Origin: Acanthornis magna
Lineage: Eukaryota; Chordata; Aves; Passeriformes; Acanthizidae
Assembly (NCBI GenBank): GCA_036785705.1
Contig: JAWUZG010000036.1
Location: 14,069,501-14,133,500 of the forward strand
Reading direction: 5' to 3'
DNA: 64,000 bases
The stretch's first letter is position 1, and every line of letters begins with the position of its first letter. A model generated the notes under the pieces. That model ran no database searches, was not told where the DNA came from, and saw only the letters and a program-made list of their open reading frames with translations. A program made the translations under genes and the position numbers. Below are positions 41,301-52,500 of this stretch, one piece after another.

Positions 41301-43551
41301 AACATCAGTTTTGATATTAATAACATGCCTAAGTATAAAGAGCACTTGTATTTCTAAGAAATAGCTTTTGTATTTTGTATGCGGGTATTCTCTGTAATAG
41401 TTTTTAGGAATTGTTGAAGTTTTCTATTTTTGTTAAGTATTTGGAGCTATCAGCTATGCCAAGTGTATGTTCATCCTGTTTGCTAAACTAGCAGGCAGTG
41501 TTTTTTGCAATTGGGTTTAGTTTTGTTTAAATTTCTAGAAGTTGAAATTTGAGAAAATACTTCGAGTTCTTTGAACCTTTTGTTTTGAATTGCATTCATA
41601 TTGAGTACAGAACTGCTTTTATAGTTTGAACACAATTTGCTAAATATTGCCGTGAATAGTAAAGGCTAAAGCTGTAGTGTTACTGTCATCAAATTACATC
41701 TGTGGGTTATATTCATGGCCAAGCTTTTTTGTGTTACTGTTTTGTTCATAAACTTAGTGGTTGTCCATAGAAGATATAGTTTTCCAAATAAAGAGAAGAA
41801 ATAAATTCTATGAGTTTTTCAGAGTGAGCTTTTAGTTTCACAAGAGCTGTCATATTATTTTGCTAGAGTCTGGGGTCAAATAAGATTTATAAAATGGAAA
41901 TTTATTTTCATATCCTCAGTGGGGAAAAAAATTATGTTGCTTTTACTTTATGGAAGAGAGAAATTCTCAGTAAATGAAGCAGCAAGTCAAGATTTTTGCT
42001 TAAAAATAAATGTGAAATACTAGAAGGAATCTGCAGTATTTGAGGCAATCAGAAATTTTTAGATAAACTAGATAATAAGAAAAACAGAAAAATATTTGGG
42101 GATCTGATGAATTAAGGTGTCAACAGTTCACCTGCCTACTGGGTGTTACTTAAGTGTTGATGTGTGTGCTACCCAAGCAGTAGTTTGGTGTCTGAATTAC
42201 CTTGATCTGTGGTCATACCTAGAGATGATGTGAGCAGAAGGAAGTAAGTATTGGAAAAAATAAAGTTGTGCAATTGTCTACCTGTGGAAGATAAAAGTAG
42301 AAGGAAGGAAGACCTGCAAGAGGAAATAGTTGCTAAATACAGGAGGGCGATACATAGTGAAACTCTTCACTCTTGTAACCTTAAAAGAATAATTATAGTA
42401 CTAAAAATTGGTTGTCCTCATTCATGAGCTTTAACATAATTTTGTAGTGATTATGAGAATGAAATCCTTCCTCAAAAATTGACTTTAGACTTTCCTTTTG
42501 AACTTGTTGCATGTTTTCTGCTATACATAGGTGGGATTTGAATGACTATATTATGCTAGCTCTTATTTGTTATATTGGCTTAATCTAATATGGGTGCATG
42601 CTTGTATGTTCATTCAATTACTTTGACCTGTCATTTTATGCACAATTTGACAAATTGCTGTTATTTAGGTTTCGTGCTTGCGTTGACAAGGAGTCATTGT
42701 TGAACTAGATTTTAATGTTAAAAAGCAAAAGCATTAGTAACTTCAACAATATTAGTATATTGAGATAAAATTTCCTTGTGAATTCAAAAATAATTTTCTC
42801 TGTTACCATGTGAAGCTCTATTTGGTACAAACCTTATAGTTCTCTCACTGGAGAACAAAGTTTGCAGTGAATAAAATATACCACTATGAGTGCTGCCTAA
42901 GCTTATTAGGGTTTTCTGGGTTTTTTCATCGAGTTTTCAACTAGTAATGAATTTTACTGTTTAAGTGCTAGCCAATTTGAGAAACGCTGATCCAAGGTAC
43001 AGATGTATCCCAGCTTTATTTATGGTTTTCCACAAAATGGTATCAGTTATGTGGCTTGTAATCTTGCGTCTTATTCTTAACAGATGCTGCTTTCAGATAC
43101 TTTACCTGTATGTGGTATTAATGAGGGAATACCTCTAAATTACAATGCAACTGGATCTGCAGGCCTTTGGGTGTGGTATTTACAAATGAAAACAGGACTT
43201 TCTCTGGATTTCGTAGTGCAGACTGGAAGGAGCCATGATCTGGATTAAGAAATTTTTCCTCCATTTTGGACATAGGATCCAACAATCAGAAGGGTCAGCA
43301 ATGAGCTCAGAACCGTGGTGACAGCTAGGGTTCAAGCAAAAATTTTGTGAATATTGATCTGGTACCTTTGCTACGAGACCTCAGAGACTTTCAGCCACTT
43401 ACTGGTCATCACCTTTCTTTTTTCTGGCCACTGCTCTACTGGTTTCTCTAAATTTTCATGCTATCTGATATACCATAGAGCTTAATAATGCCTTTAGTTT
43501 TTCAAAATGTGTTGCTTCTGCCATTTTGCAAAAATGAACATTTGCCTTGCA

Positions 43552-43592
<41 letters not shown>

Positions 43593-46500
43593 GACTTCTT
43601 GTAGCTATAAGGGGTTGTTTCACACAGCACACTGTGGGAGAATCATTTTTGTGCTTTGGGGTGTTTTTGCACATATAGGTATCAGTATAAATAGACTATA
43701 GGTAGCGAAGCTTAGGTAGAAGATAATTTCCTATTTGAAGTCATTTTCCATTTTTGATCAGTCTCTGACTTTATCCTCATTTGACTCTATTTGATCTGGA
43801 TAATCTTGTTCAATTAGTCTTACAGTTCTGACCCCCACATCCAGGATGCTTCACCAATCTTTGTGTCAACTATACACTCTTTTCCCTTTAAGTAAATGAC
43901 ATGACATTTTATTTTACTTTACTTATGTCAACAATTACGTTAAATACTGAAGAAAAAAAAATTAAAGCATGAAAATAAATATTTAAATCTAAAGAACAAT
44001 TAGTTTTCCTATTGATTGACTGGTCTCAGAAAAAAAGAAACAAATGTAGTTCTGATTCTGGGTTGTAACTGATACAGGCTTTGTCTCAAATGGCCCATGG
44101 ACCAATTTTACTTACTGATTTCTTATTTTAGACAAAATATTTGGAAGAAAACTTCTTCAAAACCATGTCCTTGTCTACTCTGCTTCCCTTTCTCATGTGT
44201 TTCCTGCATTTCAGATTGGATTATATAGACAAAGACAGTTGGGTTGGATTTCACCCCTTACGTGAACTCATGCTTCCTGTGTGAGATCACTTTAGCTGAA
44301 GTGACTTGATTCTCCTGCTGCTCTGCCTCTTTTTTGGCTGTGGCTCCTGCTGGGCTTTGTCATCTTTCTCTTGCTGAGCAGAAGGTCTCCTTGTAGTAAA
44401 ATCAAGGAGTTACAGATACATTGCTGTTTGTAGGCTTAATCTTTCTTTCGCCTTTGGTGTGCCTGGACTTAGCATCTGTTTCTTCCCTGTGATGCATAAA
44501 CTGAGGATGTAATCTCCAGTGAGACGGGTATTTATAGCCCGTATAGCGTTTTTCTGCACAGGGGACACTGCAGGAAACGAAAGCTGTGTAGCAAAGGTGT
44601 GGCTCTCAGAACCACAGTCCTCTGGATAAATTTGCTTTTAAAAGGATGACCTAAGGTGATACTTTACAAAGTGCTTGGGCCAAGGTGGAAATACAAGTAC
44701 GTAGCAGCTTAGTACCGCATCATGCGGCTCTCATGTCTAAGATTTCATAGGTTTCTCTGGGATTGCTGGCAGGTTGTGCCTTGCCAGAGGGCAGGAGGCA
44801 CTGGGCTCTTCCCTCCAGAGTGTGTCTTTTCCCCCTCAGCCAGAACACTGGAATGCGTGTGCATGTGGCTGCATGCTCTGTAGACGGAGAGAGAACAGTG
44901 TTGTAAGTGTTGCTACTGATTTAATAAAACATTTCAGGTTCTGGCTGAAAGATAATGGAGTTACAGGTAACGCAATAATGCTGTTACAAATCGTTGTGCT
45001 TTATTCTGAAAGTTATACCTAACTAAGATAAAACTCTTTTGAGGTCCCCTAGTTAAATCAGTAGATTTGAAAAAAACCCAAACAACATAAACCAGCAGTT
45101 ACAGACTAAGATAGTTCTTGGTTTTCTAGAAACAAATCATTGAGATTTCCTTTCCAACAATACTTCTGAAGCACAGATAAAATGGCTTCCTGTCCCAGGG
45201 TTTCCTGTATCCATGGCAACCTGACTTTAGGCACTTCTTTCTTAGTTTCCTGAGCAAACTGTTGCAAGCCCTGGGGCAAAAATGTGAGTGCTGTAGTACA
45301 CAGCAATACTGCCTTTACAAAAGTTTCACAGATGAGTGTAGTCGGTCAGTTTATAACTTAATCCAGCGAACTGCAAACAGCAAAATAACAGAAATAATGA
45401 ACTTCAGACTTGGGTAAGGAATTATTTTTGTTTATTTAAATGTAAGTCAGCTTTATAAAAGTAAAATTAAGGTTATAAGTGAGCTGCCAGTAAAAGGTAA
45501 CTTGTTTAGTTGGCATTTCTACTTGAATACTTTTGAAACATTTCTTAGTAATGGTTAACTGTAAAATGGAGTTAATAAATAGTATTTTTTATTTAATAGA
45601 AGCTGTTATTTTGGAAGCTTAGATGCTTCTATGCTGCAGCCAGTTAAATATTTTCTGGCTATGTTGGCAGTATGTTTATTTAATTGTCCGTTTACTTAAA
45701 AAAATTTTTTTCAGTGTAGTTCATTTACATTTTAAACTGCTAGTTTGGCATGAAAGAATAACATGTAAAATACCAATCTTAAAAGTAATGCTGACATTTT
45801 AAAGACCGTACACATAGATTTAATTAATTAATAATAATGTATATATTAATATATTTGAATTAATAATATTTATATACTTCTTTTTATCTCTACTAGTGAA
45901 GTCAGAGATGAATAAGAAGGCCAAAGACAGGGATATGTGTGTTCTGCAAAGTTCTCCACCCTGCCCAGGAGCATTCCTGTATATATTTAATTGTTTTCTT
46001 TTGTTGCTGCTCCAGAAGGAGGCTTTTGGCTGTCCATCTGCTTGTCAGCTCTGCACAGGGAGACAAGTTAGCTGTCGTAATGCAGGGCTTTCAAGCATTC
46101 CTTGGAACCTTCCAAAAACAACAATTCTTGTTTACCTCAGTGGAAATAATATATCACATGTCACTCCACATGAACTAAGAGGCCTTCAGAAGCTTGCTGC
46201 ACTCTACATGGATAACTCCAGTATTTTGTATGTACATCCAAAATCTTTTGTGGAACTCCCCAAACTGTGCTACTTGCATCTAAATAACAATAATATTAAA
46301 CGCTTGGATCCTGGAATCTTTGAAGGCCTTTCCAATCTTCGTTGTTTATACCTTCAGAATAATCAAATAGCTTTTGTTCCCAGGGGATTATTTAGTGATC
46401 TTGTTTCTGTTAGATATATAACACTACAAAGAAATCGTCTCAGCGTCCTTGGAAGTGGGACTTTCTTGGGAATGATAAGTCTCCAAACACTAAACCTAGC

Positions 46501-49500
46501 CAATAATAAGATTTCACGGATATCAGATTCAGCATTTCATAATCTTGAAAATCTTGCGTATTTGTTTCTGGAAGGTAACAACTTAACACTTGTGCCATCA
46601 AATGCTATCGGAAGGCTCAAAAATCTTGAAAGACTTACTTTGTCTCACAATCCCATTGGATCAATTCAGCCTTTTGCATTTAAGGGACTTAACAAGCTTA
46701 GATATTTGTCTTTGAAAAATGTCAAGCTAAAATGTATTGCTGTAAATGGATTTTTTGGATTAAACAACCTTAGCCAGCTAATCTTAAGTTATAATGATTT
46801 AGAAAATATAAATTCCAGCACTTTTACTTTATTGAACAATTTAATGTATCTACAGCTAGACAGGAATAAAATAGCCAGTATTGGCAATGGTACCTTTGAA
46901 AAAATGGGGCAGTCACTTAAAGTACTCAGTTTAGCATTTAATAATATCACAGAGTTACAACCTGAAGTGCTCAAGCCCTTAGTATCTTTAACTCATCTAC
47001 AGGTAAATTCTAATCCTTGGAACTGCAGCTGCAAAATGCTTGGGTTACTTCACTGGCTAGCATCATCTCCTGTTACAGTAAAAATCCAGTGTCAGAACCC
47101 CCAGAGTATGCGTGGCAGACCTCTGGATTACATGAAGTGGGCTGGGTTTTCAGACTGCATTAGCCCCACTGCCAGCCTGGGCGCTACCCCGAGTCTGGGA
47201 GCCGTCGGAGCGCGTCACAATGCTACCACTCTGCTGATGGCCTGGCACAAAGGGAACAGGCACAACACACTGGAACAGTTTGTCGATGCAGAAACAAAAT
47301 ACATTGCTTTCTGGGAAAGGACTACAGCTACATCTTCTACCCCATTTCCCTATGAAGAATATGCTGTTGAAATTCCATCACAGGCAACTGCAGTATTATC
47401 AACATTACCAGTGCCAATACCATCAGAGATTATACCTACTGATAGAACTGTAGAAGAAAAGCAGTTGTTTACAACAGATGCTCCTCCTGTATCATTAAAA
47501 ACAACCCTGGTTTGTACACAACAGGTTGAAAAGCTGAATCAAGCTTTTGACATTTTACTAGCCTTTTTCATTCTGGCTTGTGCTGTTATCCTGTTCCTAA
47601 CCTGTAAAATTATTCAGTTTAGGCAGAAACTAAAGGTGCTGGAAAACTCAGGGGAAAAGAGTATAGAATATTATGGCTTTTATCAACCTAGCAGATACAA
47701 CATAACTGATTCAGTGCAGTCTCTAACTCGGAAATCAGTGGGACATTCAGAACTGGACCAAATTAGGCTGCTCAAACGAACAGCATCAGAAAGTCAGGCA
47801 CAGGTCATCTTGTTTGAACATTCATCATTGTAATTTATCTCATTTCATTTGGTATTAACTCTGATATAAAAGGTCAAGAAATCAAGAACTCAATTTTCTA
47901 AAAATACCTGCACTGATTAAAATCAACTGCTTCAGAGAATTGTGGAAAATGGTGCAATTTGTTCTGCATCATCATTTGCTTCCTGAATGTTTTGAAATTT
48001 ATTGATTATTTCATTATATGTCATTTAAACCTGGTATGGATAGGTTTATTAACCTCAGTCCCTATTTTCAGGAATCTTTCACATATAGCTCAAGTATACA
48101 TGCAGTATAAAAGAGCACTTTAATTTATTTTGCAGTACTTAATGATGTAAGTTCCTATAGAAATTCCATAGCTATTGTGAAGCAAGCAAAACATCAGTTC
48201 TTAGTAGGATCACGAAGCCAAGAAATCTTGGGGAATGAGAAAACACTGCTTCATGTGTTTATTGTAATACAGTTTCTTCCTCTATTAAATAAAGCACAGT
48301 GGGAGATAGCACATTTACAGCTAGCATGTTCAAACTCTTGAGTGAGAGAAAAATTTAAAACTATTCAATATCTATTAATACCCATAACATATTTTTAAAA
48401 TACGAAGTTGTTCAGTCTGTATAATGACTATATTAAAGTGACTTTTTTATTAGTGTGTATCTGTATCATTTTATGAAATATCCCAAACTGGAGTTAAGGA
48501 AAACTAAAATTCTGTTGAAATTTACGAAAGTTTAATGATGAAGTTTATTATGTCTAAGGTAGTAAAACTGGTAAATTACTGTCAATTCAAGATACTTTGT
48601 AATCTATATAGTAAGTAGGACTTTTTAGCTAGATAAGAGGTACGGATTGATCAAGTACACTACACTGTAAATACATAATGCTAAATTAATGGCTAAAAAC
48701 ATTTACATATATTTGGTTTATATTTGGGAGTGTCAGTTCAAAGTATGTGTTCTTAGTGAAGACTTACTCTTCAAAATATGGTTATTTTCATATAGAGTTT
48801 GCATTTAACTTTTTATTTCTATTTCAAATATTGGTGTTCTGTTATCATCAGGTTATGTCTAGTATGTTGTAGCTTTATGAATTTCAGCGATTTTTGTTTT
48901 TCTGCTTGTTACTTCAGTAATTCAAACTTTATTCAGGAATTAGAAGTCACGAAACTATGTTCCAAATAGTCCAATATTGTAAAATTTTCAACTAATGGGA
49001 CCTACTTTTGTAGATACTGTTTGTCTCCTACAGACGTGTGCCTGAGAGACTTCAGTCGTTTTGTTTATAAGTTATACAGTTTACAGTTAGACCATTTTCC
49101 TCAAGGAAAAGTGGGGAACAATGCTTTGATTGACTTTCCTCCATGGTGTTGATTTAAATTGTGTAGGAGTATGTTGCTGTTTGAGGCTCCAGCCTAGAGA
49201 CTGTGGCATTCTCCAGCTGAGCCAGAACTGCCCTTGGTATTCTTGTTCTATCCTGCCTCTTTCCTGCTGGTGTAACTCATGTGCATGGCTGGGTTGTGCA
49301 GCTCCCTGTCATCCTGTTTGTCCATCTGCAGTTCCTTTCCAGATGGGAAAATCTGTTATCTGCTACCAGGACATATATAAATCTTGACTGCGCTGAGTGA
49401 GTGTGAGTGTCGAAGTGTGCCTTCATTGTTGTTATGCATGTAATGAAATAATACTGTATTTGACTGTAATTTACTGTATAATAGATCAAATACTTGTAGG

Positions 49501-52500
49501 GAACATACGATTCAGCTTCTTGGACAAAAGCTTAAACTGTTCAGTATTGCTTGAGTAGAAACTATTTTTTCAAATAATTTCCTACTTAAGATTAGATATT
49601 AAATATAATGGGTAAATGCTATAAAGAAGGAAAACACTGGCTATAATTTATGCACTTTTTCCCAGGGGCTTATCCACTGCAGTCTCTTTCTCTTTAACCC
49701 TTTTTGGTTATTTTTGCTTCTCCTACATAATTCCTTGTGATAAATGTTGTCTTCATTTAATAACAACAGCACAATTGATGATTGCACAGTAGTAGGTTCA
49801 GCAATTCTATGTGCTATATTTCTAAATTTTCAATTTTACGTGGGTGTCTTCAGAAATAATGGACTTCAAATGCAGTAGGAACTAGTTAAGTTTTTCTTGT
49901 TAGAAATGCCACTGTGGCTTTGTTACAGAGGTGTTTTGGTAGCACACAAGGGTTGAAACTGAATAAACCTACTTCTCAAAGAAGTCTGGCAGGGAGCAGC
50001 TCTCTTATTTTAGGCTCTGGTTTCCACAGCTGCTCTCTACAGAAAGGCATGAGAGGTTCTCTCTGAAGGTGCATCTTTTTCACTGACAAGCTGCTGTGGG
50101 AGCTGTTTGCCAGGTATGAATCTCACCATCTGTAGTGATGGAACATGAAAGGAAACTGGTGTCGCAGCTGTTTGTGCAAGCAGAGATTTGGAGCAGTTGA
50201 AAGCCATTCCTTGGAGTGGAGACATCCTCTAATAGCCAGCTTGCCAACAGAGGGATTAGACTAACAGGGAACTGAGAGATTTATTGTGCAGTTATGAGGG
50301 AAATGCCTTTCTTTAGCAGTCAGTATCTTTTGTATTTAAATGTTCATACCAGGAAACGGAGCCCTTTATGTACACATGTGGTTCATGTGTCTATTAAAAT
50401 CATGAGGGAATACATTAGACGAGTCTGCCCTCATGAAGCAAAGTGGTGCTTCGTGAAGGTCAGGTTTATGGTCAGTCATAGGACTCCCCGGGAAGATTGT
50501 CTTAGCTGCTACTTCAGTGCTTTAGGAGCTCCTTGGTACTGTGCAGCTCCTAAGGGGGATATGTGTAATAATTAATGTCACTCACAGTATGTGGAAAGTA
50601 ATCTCTATTTGTCCCACTCCACCTTCTTTCCTTGGCTAATGGGATAAGAATAAAGAATTAATTAAGCTTTCTCAAAGCTGTACACTAGTAAAGATCAAAA
50701 AATCAAACTTCTTGGTGTTTATTGCTTTATCCTGGTGAATGTAGAAAGACAAAAAATATTTTCTCTTTCTTTTAACCTCTAAAAAAGTACTTTTTCTCAT
50801 ACAGAATCTTTTCTCCTTCTCTCAGGGATATGCAAAGCAGATATGGGGTCCATTTTCGTCAAGCACCACTAAAAATTTGTGAAGACATGTTTTAACATGA
50901 TGATAGAGCTTTTTCTACAGTAGTTAGCTATATAATTGAATTAAAAATTGTGAATTTTTGCATAAAGCCTCAGGATAATAAAAAGGTTGAATAGATAGCT
51001 GACTGTATTAGAAATTATACCCAAAATGAGAAAAAAATACTTCTTTTTTCAGAACAAATGTAGTCAACAGATTGTTGTCCTTTGCAAACTTTTATTCTTT
51101 TATCTAAAAAATTATGCAAATTTTGAAATAGAAGATTAGAGATTATTCATGTGGAAGCTGCCCTGAATGCTAAATTTTGTTTTCATTATTGGTAAGGTGA
51201 ATTTTATTTACAGGCAGCATAAAATATCCTTTCTGTAGTAAAAAAAAAAAAAAACAAAACTGTAGTAATTATATCTTTGAAACTGGGCTATGGAGTGTTT
51301 TATGTCCTAATTCTGGGCCTTTTGTTTTTGCTGTATACCAAATGAGGTCTTTACCCAATAACTTAGGAAAACTGGGTAGATATAAAAGCAGTTATAACCT
51401 GATGCTTCTGTTTGTTTCATTGCTAATCTGGATTGTATGCAATTCAAGGGGGGTACTGCCTATATGGTGCCTTCCTCCAGGTTTAAGATTTTAGTAAGAA
51501 ACATACTAACTTTTCTGCTTTGAAAATTAATCTGAATACAGTGTTTGCGTATAGGATTTCTTAATTATTTCTTGAAGTAAGCAGGCTAATTTTAGTGTCT
51601 TTGAAAAGATACTACATTGTGTGGAATGGCTTGTTTCCTCATCTATGAAAATAAGGCCTGATGCATTTTATATTGCCACTGAACTTTAATTGAGGTTTCT
51701 TTTGTTAAAGCATAAGTCTATGGTGTCTTTATTTTTCACCAGCATGTGTCTTGTATTCTAAAAATAGTTGCACTGTTTAATGGCTCCATAATTGGTAGAT
51801 ATTTCAGTGGGTCTTTGGTATAAAGAAGCTGCATGTCCCATTTAAAGGGAAAAGGAAGGAAGGGGAGAAAAGGTATGATGTTTTCTGAAAGCTGCAGGCA
51901 AGTTACCTCATTTTGAAAGATATTCTACATTCTTTGTTTTCCTTAAAAAAAACTCTCATGATTCTTCTACTAAAGAAAGAAGTAAAATACAGTTTCTCAT
52001 TTATGTCATAAAGTAAGAATATCCATTTGAAGAAATTAATGATTTCCCTATTTACTTTTGAGGTAACTACCTCAAAACAGTGTTTCTGCCCCTCTGCTCC
52101 CTTCTGATGAGACCCCACCTGCAGTGCTGCTTTCAGCTCTGGGGCCCTCAATATAAGAAAGACATGAAACTTCTGGAGCAAGTCCAGAGGAGACCACAAA
52201 GTAGATAAGAGGACTGGTGCACCTTCCCTATGAAGACAGGCTGAGAAAGTTGTGGCTGTTGAGCCTGGAGAAAAGAAGGTTCTGTGGGGACCTCACAACA
52301 ACCTTCAGTATCTGAAGGGGCCTACAGGGAAGCCAGAGAGGGACTGTTCATCAGGAACTGCAGTGCTAGGACAAGGGGGAATGGCTTCAAACTGAGAGTA
52401 GATGCTAGGAACAAATTCTTTACTGTAAGCGTGGTGAGGCGCTGGGACAGGTTGCTCAGAGAAGCTGTGGATGCCCCATCCCTGGAAGTGTCAAGGCCAG

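Noticed and set aside
45896..45898. GTG as the LRRC70 start
   Set aside because: It overlaps the AG of a likely splice acceptor, and vertebrate initiation at GTG is rare; ATGs follow at 45908 and 45935.
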